A DNA stretch of 64,000 nt from positions 1 through 64,000 of the forward strand of contig JADJWR010000004.1 in assembly GCA_016716275.1 (NCBI GenBank), written 5' to 3'. Positions 34,392 through 44,618 of this stretch are shown here, in pieces. The translations under genes were made by a program, and so were the position numbers. The notes beneath the pieces were generated by a model that worked only from the letters and a program-made list of their open reading frames with translations, searched no databases and had not been told where the DNA came from. Numbering within the stretch: position 1 is the first letter of the stretch; each line of letters starts with the position of its first letter. The stretch is from Burkholderiales bacterium. GTDB lineage: Bacteria > Pseudomonadota > Gammaproteobacteria > Burkholderiales > Burkholderiaceae_F.

Positions 34392-35639
34392 TCACAGGCC
34401 GCGGCACTGATCCTCCTTCAGCGCGGCGGTGTTGCCCGCGCCGGTCGGCGCCGGCAGGTTCTCCTTGCACTGCAGGTTGCCCTTCATCGCGTTGCCGCTC
34501 ACCGTCAGGCCGCCGCGGTTGCCGACCGCCTGCAGGTTGCCGTCGATGCGGTTGCCCGAGGCCGCCAGCGGCCCGCGCATCGCATCGAACTGCAGGTCGC
34601 CGCCGATCTGCGCGCCGCCGATGCTCGCCGAGCCGCCCTGCTTGACCTGCACCGAGCCGCCAAAGCGAGAGGCGCCGACGACGATCACCTGCACCGAGCC
34701 GTCGGCCTGCAGGTTGCCGTTCACCGTGACACCGGTCGCCGTCAGGCTGGCGCCGCTGCCGACCAGGATCGAGCCGACGAGCCGCGTGCCCTCGAGAACG
34801 CACACCGCGTTGGCCGGCACGATCACCGTGTCGAGCGAGTCGGCGCCAATGCGCAGGCCGTCGCAGGTCACGTTGCCCGACAGCGATCCGCTCGGCGGTA
34901 CCGGCGGCTGCGGCGTGCCGCCACCGCCGCCGCCACCGCCGCCGCCACCGCCGCCGCCACCGCCGCCGCCACCGCCTCCGCCTCCAACGCCCGACGCGAC
35001 GGCGCACTGGTCCTCGATCGACGCCGCCACGTTGCCGCCGGCAACCGGCGCCGGGCTGTTCTCCTTGCACTGCAGGTTGCCGTTCATCCGGTTCTCGGTG
35101 ATCGTGATGCCGCCGCGGTTGCCGACCGCCTGCAGGCTGCCGTTGACGCGGTTGCCGCTGGCGACGACGGCGCCGCGCATCGCGTCGATCTGGATGTCGC
35201 CGGTCACCTCGGCGCCGGAAACCAGCGCGCTGCCGCCCTGCTTGATCTGCACCGAGCCGCCGATCGAGGAGATGCCGCTCAGCGAGACGTGCGCCGCGCC
35301 CTCGGCCTGCAGGTTGCCGTTGGCGCGCACGTCGCGCGCATCGAGCGTCGCGCCGCTGCCGACAAGGATCGAGCCGACGAGCCGCGTGCCGAGCAGTTCG
35401 CAGGCGGCGCCGGCCGGCACGGTGACCGTATCGAGCGACTGCGCGCCGATGCTGAGGTTGCTGCAGGTGACGTTGCCGGTCTGCGTGGTTGGAGCCAGCA
35501 CCAGCGCGCCGGAGCCGACAGCCTGCGTGCCGGCCGGCCGCGCCAGGCCGCCGCCGCCGTCGCCGCCGCCGCCGCAAGCAGCCAGGAGCGCCGTCGCAAC
35601 GCCGACGGCAAGCGCGTTTCGCTGAATTCGTGCAGACAT
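34392..35639 (-). CDS. Duplicated-module lipoprotein with polyglycine linker
   Basis: 415-residue lipoprotein: signal AVGVATALLAACGGGG with lipobox Cys at about 22. Two copies of a roughly 165-residue module follow (about 50-215 and 245-412). Each has GTRLVGSILVGSGA, GGSVQ-KQGGSA, DAMRG, LQAVGNRGG and NLQCKEN, and ends in EDQC. The repeating G-x-L/V-Q spacing suggests a beta-helix. The modules are joined by 23 consecutive glycines encoded by a 12-base DNA repeat. Conserved Cys at both ends of each module suggests disulphides. No function recognised; a surface adhesin or matrix protein is a guess. Confidence 0.78.
   Translation of the reverse strand: MSARIQRNALAVGVATALLAACGGGGDGGGGLARPAGTQAVGSGALVLAPTTQTGNVTCSNLSIGAQSLDTVTVPAGAACELLGTRLVGSILVGSGATLDARDVRANGNLQAEGAAHVSLSGISSIGGSVQIKQGGSALVSGAEVTGDIQIDAMRGAVVASGNRVNGSLQAVGNRGGITITENRMNGNLQCKENSPAPVAGGNVAASIEDQCAVASGVGGGGGGGGGGGGGGGGGGGGGGGTPQPPVPPSGSLSGNVTCDGLRIGADSLDTVIVPANAVCVLEGTRLVGSILVGSGASLTATGVTVNGNLQADGSVQVIVVGASRFGGSVQVKQGGSASIGGAQIGGDLQFDAMRGPLAASGNRIDGNLQAVGNRGGLTVSGNAMKGNLQCKENLPAPTGAGNTAALKEDQCRGL
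34918..34985. repeat. 12-base tandem repeat encoding the polyglycine linker
   Basis: Unit CCGCCACCGCCG on the plus strand, about five copies ending in CCTCC variants, codes for Gly on the minus strand. Slippage in 12-base steps would change linker length without shifting frame. Confidence 0.85.
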
Positions 35640-35695
35640 GGTTTCTCCTTCAGGTTGACAGACGATCAAGGTGTGAAAGTGGCGCGGCGCGCCAT

Positions 35696-36148
35696 TCAGC
35701 GCCAGCCGACCACGTGGTGGCCGCGCTTCTCCAGGCAGCGCTCGACGTAGCCGCGATAGGCTTCGTCGGGCTGGTTCCAGTCGAGCAGCGCCTTCGCCGT
35801 CACGCCCGCGGCGCCGCCGGTGGCGCCGGCGAGCGCGGTTTGCCAGACGTCGCCGGCGCCGGCCACCATCGCCGCGGCGGCGGTGGCGGCGAAGCCGATC
35901 ACGCCGCCCTTCGCCGCGCCCTCGGCCAGGCGGCCGCTGCGGCGATCGTTCAGGCCGACCGCGTTGTCGGCCAGCCGGCGGCAGGACTCGGTGTCGCGTT
36001 CGATTCGCTGCGCGTTCGAGACCTGCGGACCGTCGTGATAGACGACCGGTGCGGTCGAGGCGCAGCCGGACAGGAAGACAACGACGCCGACGGCGGCGAG
36101 ACGAGCCGCTCGCCGATCTGCGACCGCCGCTGCAGAAGCCAGTTTCAT
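35696..36148 (-). CDS. Glycine-zipper lipoprotein
   Basis: 150-residue lipoprotein: basic N-terminus, signal AARLAAVGVVVFLSGCAST with lipobox Cys, then a polar part with RIERDTESCRRLADN. A glycine-zipper helix pair follows (GGVIGFAATAAAAMVAGAG and ALAGATGGAAGVTAKALL), ending with YRGYVERCLEKRGHHVVGW. ATG 36148 has GGAG upstream; an ATG at 36160 is in frame but less well placed. A GGAAT-N16-CGT site sits 56-80 bases upstream, so it may belong to the ECF sigma regulon described here. Confidence 0.82.
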   Translation of the reverse strand: MKLASAAAVADRRAARLAAVGVVVFLSGCASTAPVVYHDGPQVSNAQRIERDTESCRRLADNAVGLNDRRSGRLAEGAAKGGVIGFAATAAAAMVAGAGDVWQTALAGATGGAAGVTAKALLDWNQPDEAYRGYVERCLEKRGHHVVGWR

Positions 36149-36203
36149 TGCGTGCTCCACGGTGTTGGCGGACCCTTCGAATGACGGGCCTCGCCATCAC
36201 CAC

Positions 36204-36227
36204 ACGCCGCTGCACGCGGAAAATTCC
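36204..36227 (-). promoter_or_regulatory. Candidate ECF promoter 1 (upstream of glycine-zipper gene)
   Basis: Minus strand: GGAATTTT at 36227 downward and CGT at 36206-36204, with 21 bases from the first G to the C. This is the same spacing as the two plus-strand sites near the sigma gene. A transcript start near 36196 would leave a 5' leader of about 50 bases before ATG 36148. Confidence 0.45.
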
Positions 36228-36323
36228 CGGCCGTCGCCGGCACTGCGCAAACCTGGGAGCGGGTTTACCCGGCCGGCGGCGGTGGCCGCGGATCTGCGGC
36301 GCGCGATCGGCGCCGCGCCGGCG

Positions 36324-37127
36324 TTACTTCGCGGCGGCCTCGGCCAGCGCCTTCGCTTCGTCGGCCGGGTCGAGCGCCGCGCCGGCGCCGAGCTGCTCGA
36401 GAAAGCTTTCGACCGGCCCCGCCGAAGACGCCGGCGCATAGCCGCCGTCGGCCTGCGCGCGGCTGGCCAGCATCACCGTCCAGCGATGCCGCTCGCGGCA
36501 GGCCAGCGCTTCGATGCCTGCCTCCGGCTGCTCGACGGAGAACGCGCGGCACAGCGTGCCGTCGGCCAGCCGATAGCTGGCGGCGATCGCCAACTGCCCT
36601 TCCGATAGCGGCACGCGCGTGCCGCCGGGAAGGCGCCCGAGCGCCTGGTCGATCGCCCGCTGGTCGTCATCTGCGGCAACGCGCAGCGCGCCGGCGGCCA
36701 ACTGCATGCCGTCGACGCGCGCGCTCTTCTGGCCCGCCAGGAAGGCGAGGACGCCGACCGCCAGCGCCGCCACCGAAGCGGCCAGCGCGTAGCGGCTTGC
36801 GTTCGCGGCGCCCTGCCGGCGAGCGACGTTGCCCAGTTCCGCCGGCGCGGCGGCGCGCGCAGCCTCGGGCGACGCCTCTGGCTCGCGTTGGGCGGCGCGT
36901 GCCGCCGCCGCGGCGACCGCGGCGCGCAGCGCCTCCGGCACCGGCGCCCCGGCGGCCGGCCCGAAGGCGGCCGCGACCAGCGAACGGGCGCGGCGCAGCG
37001 CCTCGATGCGCGCGGCGAGCGCGGGATCGGCGGCACTGGCCGCATCGATCCGCTGCGCCGCTGCCGCGTCGAGTTCGCCGTCGGCGTAGGCGGTCAACTG
37101 CTCGTCGGTGATTTCGTCGCCGTTCAT
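36324..37127 (-). CDS. Anti-sigma factor, membrane-anchored
   Basis: 267-residue protein with the usual anti-sigma N-terminus (ITDEQLTAYADGELDAAAAQ, about residues 6-25) and a single membrane helix near 125 (YALAASVAALAVGVLAFLAG). The periplasmic part has SEGQLAIAASYRLADGTLCR and IEALACRERHRWTVML. There is no HxxxCxxC zinc motif. It would hold the ECF sigma factor at the membrane until an envelope signal arrives. It follows the sigma gene in the same direction with a 139-base gap. Confidence 0.85.
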   Translation of the reverse strand: MNGDEITDEQLTAYADGELDAAAAQRIDAASAADPALAARIEALRRARSLVAAAFGPAAGAPVPEALRAAVAAAAARAAQREPEASPEAARAAAPAELGNVARRQGAANASRYALAASVAALAVGVLAFLAGQKSARVDGMQLAAGALRVAADDDQRAIDQALGRLPGGTRVPLSEGQLAIAASYRLADGTLCRAFSVEQPEAGIEALACRERHRWTVMLASRAQADGGYAPASSAGPVESFLEQLGAGAALDPADEAKALAEAAAK

Positions 37128-37213
37128 GGTCGTTGCCTCGGCATCCGCCGTCCGGCTCGCCTCCGCTTCGCGGCGGGCAGGGCCCGCGGGTGCATCACCA
37201 GAAGCTTACGTAC

Positions 37214-37240
37214 GGCGCGCCCGGATATTCCGCGCGCCGC
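37214..37240. repeat. GC hairpin between the sigma and anti-sigma genes
   Basis: CGGCGCGC (37214-37221) and GCGCGCCG (37233-37240) form an 8-base stem in the 139-base gap between the ECF sigma and anti-sigma genes. It could weaken read-through and so set the sigma/anti-sigma ratio. This is inference from position. Confidence 0.45.
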
Positions 37241-37266
37241 GGCCGGGGCCGCAGTGCCGGGCCGGA

Positions 37267-37761
37267 TCATTTGCCGCCGCCGGTCAGCTCGACCAGCCGC
37301 GACCGCGCGCGCGCCAGCCGGCTCATCACGGTGCCGATCGGGATGCCGAGCGTCTCGGCCGCCTCGCGGTAGGACCGCTCCTCGACACAGACCAGCAGCA
37401 GCACCTCGCGGCTGTCCTGCGGCAGCGCGTCGATCGCGCGCCGCACGTCGGCCAGGAACAGGCGCTGCTCGATCTCGTGCGCCGCATCGCCGCCGGCCAG
37501 ATCGAAGCGCTCGTCGACGTCTTCCTCGATGCCGCGGGTGGTTGCCCGCCGGCCCCCGTCGATCCACAGGTTGCGCAGCACGCGGAACATCCAGGCGTCG
37601 AGCGGCACGCCGGCCTCCGGACCCGCCGCCGCCGCCAGTGCCCGCTCGCAGGCCGACTGCACCAGGTCGTCGGCGAGGTCGGCCGAGCGCGTCAGCGCCA
37701 GCGCATAGCGGCGCAGCCGCGGCAGCAGGTCGATCAGCGCGCTGCCGAGTTCAGCCGGCAT
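37267..37761 (-). CDS. ECF sigma-70 factor
   Basis: 164-residue ECF sigma factor. Region 2 has YALALTRSADLADDLVQSAC, with MFRVLRNLWIDGGRR following; region 4 has LPQDSREVLLLVCVEERSYR and the HTH ETLGIPIGTVMSRLARARSR. There is no region 1 or 3. The anti-sigma gene follows on the same strand. Divergent from the subtilase gene 158 bases away. GGAAT-N16-CGT sites lie before the subtilase, SLC13 and glycine-zipper genes; the sigma gene itself has no clear copy on its own strand. Confidence 0.93.
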   Translation of the reverse strand: MPAELGSALIDLLPRLRRYALALTRSADLADDLVQSACERALAAAAGPEAGVPLDAWMFRVLRNLWIDGGRRATTRGIEEDVDERFDLAGGDAAHEIEQRLFLADVRRAIDALPQDSREVLLLVCVEERSYREAAETLGIPIGTVMSRLARARSRLVELTGGGK

Positions 37762-37780
37762 CCGGGCGCCGGCCGCCGCC

Positions 37781-37804
37781 GGAATAAACGACTCTTCCGG
37801 CCGT
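37781..37804 (+). promoter_or_regulatory. Candidate ECF promoter 2 (upstream of subtilase gene)
   Basis: GGAATAAAC at 37781 and CGT at 37802, 21 bases apart, with CCGGCCGTAT at the -10 side. It shares GGAATAAAC and CCGGCCGT with the site at 39264. It lies between the divergent sigma and subtilase genes. Confidence 0.5.
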
Positions 37805-37927
37805 ATCGCAGCAGGAGTTCAAGGCCGCTTCGCCGCGACGCCGATGCGCTGCGCGGCTGCGGCGGCCGGCGGCACGGCGGTTGCTAGATTCGGCGCTCGG
37901 GAAACGACGGGGTTTCGATTGAAGACC

Positions 37928-39250
37928 ATGGGCAGGCACCTGCGCCGCGCAGTCCGCACGCTGCTGACGCTCGCCTTGGCGGCATGCCTGATTGTGCCAT
38001 TCGACCCGGTGCGCACCGCCGCTTCGCTGGCCGACGGCAGCCTCGCCTGGCTCGATGCGCGCGCCGACGATGGTGATGGCGGCGACGGCGGCGATGGCGA
38101 CGGCGGCGGCGCTGCCGGCGGCGACGGTGGCGCCGGTCATCAGCGAGACGCCGTCACGGCGGACGGCGCGGCGTTCAACGAGGTCGTCGCCCTCGGCCTG
38201 CGGCCGCGCGACCTCGCCGCGCTGCGGGCGCGCGGCTACACGGTGCTCGACCAGCGAAGTAATGCGCAGCTCGGCGGCACGGTGACGCGGCTCGCCATGC
38301 CCTTGCTGACGACGTTCAGCGGGGCCGCGCAGGAGATCGCCGCACTGAACCCGGCCGCGATCGTCGACCGCAACCACCTGTATCGGCCGTCGGGCGGCGA
38401 TGGCTGCGCCGGCGGCTGCGCGGCGCTCGAACTGGTCGGCTGGCCGCGGCACGGCGAGCGCAGCAGCTGCACGCGCTCGGTGACGCTCGGAATGATCGAC
38501 ACCGGCGTCGATCGCACGCATCCGGCGCTGCGCGGCCAGCCGGTCGAGACGGTTGAGGTGCGCGGCGCCGGGCGCGCGCCGTCCGATCCGCGGCACGGCA
38601 CCGCGGTGGCGGCGCTGCTCATCGGCGCGCGCGGCAGCAGCGCCCCCGGCCTGCTTCCCGGCACGCGGCTGCTCGCGGTGGATGCCTTTCACCGCTCCCG
38701 GCTCGGCCTGCAGCGGATGGACGCCTTCGACCTCGTTGCGGCGCTGGACACGCTGAGCCGGCGCGGCGTGCGGGTGATCAACCTCAGCTTCGCCGGCGCG
38801 GACAACAGGCTGCTTGCCGAAAGCGTGCGCCGCGCCGCCGCCCGGCGGGTGATCCTGGTGGCGGCAGTCGGCAACGACGGCCCGACGGCCACGCCGCGCT
38901 TCCCGGCCGCCTACGCCGAGGTGATCGCCGTCACCGCCGTCGGCGCCGGCGGCGAGGCGTACCGGCAGGCCGGGCGCGGCCCGCACGTCGAACTCGCCGC
39001 GCCTGGCGTCGACGTGCTGGTCGCCGACGCGCGCGATCCGGCCAACCGCCGCGCGCTGAGCGGCACTTCCTACGCTGCGCCCTACGTCACCGCGGCGGCC
39101 GGCGTGCTGGCCGCGCGCAGTCCGTCGAGCGTGCAGGCCGTGCGCGCGCGGCTGCTCGCCACGGCGAGCGACCTCGGTGCGGCGGGCGTCGATCCGGTGT
39201 TCGGCCACGGCCTGCTGCAGGCCGGCCCGCTCTGCTCGGTCCGCCGCTGA
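37928..39250 (+). CDS. S8 family subtilisin-like serine protease, exported
   Basis: 440-residue subtilase from ATG 37928 (TTG 37919 and ATG 37844 are in-frame alternatives). Signal LLTLALAACLIVPF, then a Gly/Asp-rich linker of about 30 residues (DGDGGDGGDG). The protease domain has Asp in TLGMIDTGVDRTHPAL, His in DPRHGTAVAALL, the oxyanion Asn in VAAVGNDGPTA and Ser in LSGTSYAAPYVTAAAG, so the triad is complete. It stops shortly after the domain (GHGLLQAG). Adjacent to an ECF sigma/anti-sigma pair and preceded by a GGAAT-N16-CGT site, it may be a regulon member or act on the anti-sigma factor. Confidence 0.92.
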   Translation: MGRHLRRAVRTLLTLALAACLIVPFDPVRTAASLADGSLAWLDARADDGDGGDGGDGDGGGAAGGDGGAGHQRDAVTADGAAFNEVVALGLRPRDLAALRARGYTVLDQRSNAQLGGTVTRLAMPLLTTFSGAAQEIAALNPAAIVDRNHLYRPSGGDGCAGGCAALELVGWPRHGERSSCTRSVTLGMIDTGVDRTHPALRGQPVETVEVRGAGRAPSDPRHGTAVAALLIGARGSSAPGLLPGTRLLAVDAFHRSRLGLQRMDAFDLVAALDTLSRRGVRVINLSFAGADNRLLAESVRRAAARRVILVAAVGNDGPTATPRFPAAYAEVIAVTAVGAGGEAYRQAGRGPHVELAAPGVDVLVADARDPANRRALSGTSYAAPYVTAAAGVLAARSPSSVQAVRARLLATASDLGAAGVDPVFGHGLLQAGPLCSVRR

Positions 39251-39263
39251 CCGGCGCTCGCGC

Positions 39264-39287
39264 GGAATAAACCGCCGCGCCGGCCGT
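39264..39287 (+). promoter_or_regulatory. Candidate ECF promoter 3 (upstream of SLC13 gene)
   Basis: GGAATAAAC at 39264 and CGTTTT at 39285, with the same 21-base offset as the other two sites. A start near 39296 leaves a 50-base leader with AAGGAGG before ATG 39346. Confidence 0.5.
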
Positions 39288-39345
39288 TTTCCTCCTCGTG
39301 CCGCCGCGCCGCAGCCTGGCCGGCAAGGAACAAGGAGGAAGCTCG

Positions 39346-40791
39346 ATGACCGCTGTCGCCATCCCGCCGGCGATGCCCGCCGATCGCCGCCAGGCTTCGC
39401 CGCCGTCGACTCGACGCCGGATCCTCGCCGCGCTCGCCGTCGCCGTCGCGCTGCTGCCGCTGGCAGCGGCCGACGTCGCAGCCACGGCACTGGCTGCGCT
39501 GGCGATCTTCGCAGCGGCGCTGGCCGCCTGGCTCGTCCTGCGCCTGCCCGACGCACCGGTGGCGCTGGCGGCCGCCTTCGCCCTGGTGCTGGTCGGTGCG
39601 GTGTCCGAGAAGCAGCTGTTCGCCGCGCTCGGCGACCCGCTGATCTGGCTGCTGATCGGCGCCTTCGTCATCGGCGCCGTGCTGACCGCTACCGGCGCCG
39701 CGCAGGCGCTGGCGCTGCGCGCGACCGAAGGGATCGCGCGCTTCGACCGGCTTGCCTATCGGCTCACCGGCGTGATCGCCGTCACCGCCTTCGTGATTCC
39801 GTCGACCACGGCGCGGGCGACGCTGCTGCTGCCGGTGTTCCTGGCGCTGGCCGCGGCGCTGCGCCATGCACGGCAGGTGCGGGCGCTCGGCCTGCTGTTC
39901 CCCACCGTGATCCTGCTGTCGGCGGCCGGCTCGCTGCTCGGCGCCGGCGCCCACCTGATCGCGGTCGACTTCATGGTCCGGCTGGGGCTGCCGCGCATCG
40001 GCTTTCTCCACTGGCTGCTGCTGGCGGCGCCGTTCGCCCTGCTGACCAGTGTCGGCGCCGCCTTCGCGATCCTGCACCTGTTCCTCACCGCGGACGAGCG
40101 TCGCGCAGCGCTGCCGCTGCCGGCGCCGCAGCGAACGCCGCTGAGCGCCGCCCAGCGCAACGCGCTGGCGATCGCCGGCGCGGTCGTGCTGCTGTGGATC
40201 ACCGCGCCGCTGCACGGCCTCGACGCGGCGCTGGTGTCGCTCGCCGGCGCGCTGGCGGCGACCAGCACCTGGCTCACCGGCGTGTCGCCGAAGCAGGCGC
40301 TGAAACAGGTCGAATGGTCGCTGGTGCTGTTTCTCGCCGCCACGCTGGTGATCGGCACGGCGCTGGTCGACTCCGGCGCGGCGCAGGCGATCGCCGACGG
40401 AATGCTCGCCCGACTGCCCGCCGGCGTGCGCGACAGCGACCTGCTGCTGCTCACCGCCGCGGCTTTGCTGGCGCTGCTGGCGCACCTGGTGGTGGTGTCG
40501 CGCTCGGCGCGCGCCCTGCTGCTGCTGCCGGCGGTGGCGGTGCCGGTCGCCGCGCTGGGCGGGTTCAACCCGGCGGCCATCGTCCTGCTGTGCGTTATCG
40601 GCAGCGGCTTCTGCCAGACCTTCGCCGTCAGCGCCAAGCCGCTGGCCGTCTTTGCCGGCGGCTCCTCGCCGCCGTTCGCCGCCGGCGACCTGCTGCGCCT
40701 GAGCGCCGTGCTGCTGCTGCCGGTGCTGGCGCTGCTGGTGGCCTTCGCCTGGCTGGTCTGGCCGCTGCTCGGCCTGCCGCTGCGCGGCTGA
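39346..40791 (+). CDS. SLC13/DASS-family anion permease
   Basis: 481-residue inner-membrane permease with about 12 hydrophobic segments. The DASS signature appears as VIPSTTARATLLLPVFLALA (S-x-T motif of the first half) and the second-half counterpart VVVSRSARALLLLPAVAVPV. LIGAFVIGAVLTATGAAQAL is typical of SLC13 proteins that carry di- or tricarboxylates, sulfate or glycerate-like anions. ATG 39346 is fixed by AAGGAGG at 39332. The glycerate kinase gene starts 41 bases after its stop, suggesting the substrate is glycerate or a precursor. Confidence 0.88.
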   Translation: MTAVAIPPAMPADRRQASPPSTRRRILAALAVAVALLPLAAADVAATALAALAIFAAALAAWLVLRLPDAPVALAAAFALVLVGAVSEKQLFAALGDPLIWLLIGAFVIGAVLTATGAAQALALRATEGIARFDRLAYRLTGVIAVTAFVIPSTTARATLLLPVFLALAAALRHARQVRALGLLFPTVILLSAAGSLLGAGAHLIAVDFMVRLGLPRIGFLHWLLLAAPFALLTSVGAAFAILHLFLTADERRAALPLPAPQRTPLSAAQRNALAIAGAVVLLWITAPLHGLDAALVSLAGALAATSTWLTGVSPKQALKQVEWSLVLFLAATLVIGTALVDSGAAQAIADGMLARLPAGVRDSDLLLLTAAALLALLAHLVVVSRSARALLLLPAVAVPVAALGGFNPAAIVLLCVIGSGFCQTFAVSAKPLAVFAGGSSPPFAAGDLLRLSAVLLLPVLALLVAFAWLVWPLLGLPLRG

Positions 40792-40832
40792 CGCCCGCGG
40801 CACCACCGAAGCGCATCGACAAGGAGATCCCG

Positions 40833-42074
40833 ATGTCATTGACCATCCTGATCGCCCCCTCCGGCTTCAAGGAGAGCCTCGGCGCGCCCGAGGTCGCCGA
40901 CCGCATCGCGCAGGGCGTGGCGCGCGTGCTGCCGGAGGCCCGCATCCTGAAGGCGCCGATGGTCGACGGCGGCGAGGGCTTCACCGAGGCGCTGGTCGAC
41001 GCCACCGGCGGCACGCTGCACCGGCGTCGGGTCACCGGCCCGGTCGGCGCGCCGGTCGACGCCTTCTTCGGCTTCCTCGGCGGCCGCGAGCAGCGCACCG
41101 CCGTCATCGAGATGGCCGCCGCCGCGGGGCTGCGCCTGGTGCCGCGCGAGGCGCGCGACCCGACGCGCACCACCAGCACCGGCGTTGGCGAACTGATCCG
41201 CGCCGCGCTCGACGCCGGCGCGCAGCGCGTCCTGCTCGGCTGCGGCGACTCGGGCATCAACGACGGCGGCGCCGGCATGGTGCAGGCGCTCGGCGGCCGC
41301 CTGCTCGATGCCCGTGGCGAGCCGATCGGGCCGGGCGGCGCCGAACTGCAGCGGCTCGCCCGCATCGACCTCGCCTCGCTCGACCCGCGGCTGGCGCAGG
41401 TGCGGCTCGACGCGGCGGTCAACTGGCACAACCGGCTGCTCGGCGCGCGCGGCGTGGCGCGGGTGTTCGGCCCGCAGAAAGGCGCCACGCCGGCGCAGGT
41501 CGAGCAACTGGACGCGGCGCTGGCCAACTACGCGGCGGTGATCCGCCGCTCGACCGGCATCGACATCGGCGAGGCGCCCGGTGCCGGTGCCTCGGGCGGC
41601 CTCGGCGCCGGCTTCGCCGCCCTGCTTGGCGGTCGGCTGCATCCGCGCTTCGACATCGTGATGAACTACCTCGAACTGGACCGGCTGCTCGATGCGGCCG
41701 ACCTGGTCTTCACCGCCGAGGGCAGCCTCGATTGCCAGACGCCGCACGGCAAGGTGCCGGCCGAGGTCGCCCGCCGCGCCAAGCTGCGCGGCCTGCCGGT
41801 GATCGCGCTGGCGGGAACGATCGGCAAGGGCGCCGCCGCCAACTTCGCCGCCGGCATCGACGCCTTCGCCAGCATCGTCAGGCGGCCCTGCACGCTGGAC
41901 GAGGCGATCGCCCGCGCCGGCACCCTGCTCGTCCGCGCTGCCGAGGATGCGGCGCGGATGGTACGGGTGGGGCTGGCGCTGTCGGCGGCAGACGGGGCCG
42001 CCGCAACGCGCCGGGTTCCGCCGTCGGCCGCGCACCCGAAGCCACGCGCAGCCGAGTGCGCACCGGCAGCCTGA
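40833..42074 (+). CDS. Glycerate 2-kinase (GlxK/GarK type)
   Basis: Phosphorylates D-glycerate, passing it to glycolysis. 413 residues with the family start LTILIAPSGFKESLGAPEVA, the nucleotide region LGCGDSGINDGGAGMVQALG, FGPQKGATPAQVEQLD and GAGASGGLGAGFAALLGG, and LVFTAEGSLDCQTPHGKVP. AAGGAG lies before ATG 40833. The last 35 residues are Ala/Pro-rich and beyond the usual 380. The stop is one base from the convergent gyrB stop. Forms an operon with the SLC13 permease. Confidence 0.93.
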   Translation: MSLTILIAPSGFKESLGAPEVADRIAQGVARVLPEARILKAPMVDGGEGFTEALVDATGGTLHRRRVTGPVGAPVDAFFGFLGGREQRTAVIEMAAAAGLRLVPREARDPTRTTSTGVGELIRAALDAGAQRVLLGCGDSGINDGGAGMVQALGGRLLDARGEPIGPGGAELQRLARIDLASLDPRLAQVRLDAAVNWHNRLLGARGVARVFGPQKGATPAQVEQLDAALANYAAVIRRSTGIDIGEAPGAGASGGLGAGFAALLGGRLHPRFDIVMNYLELDRLLDAADLVFTAEGSLDCQTPHGKVPAEVARRAKLRGLPVIALAGTIGKGAAANFAAGIDAFASIVRRPCTLDEAIARAGTLLVRAAEDAARMVRVGLALSAADGAAATRRVPPSAAHPKPRAAECAPAA

Positions 42075-42075
42075 C

Positions 42076-44586
<2,511 letters not shown>

Positions 44587-44618
44587 CTGCTTCCTTGTGT
44601 TGCGCCCTGCCCGAGGAC

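Noticed and set aside
34918..34985. Regular repeat considered as a CRISPR-like array
   Set aside because: Units are 12 bases, contiguous without spacers and inside a coding frame; they encode polyglycine.
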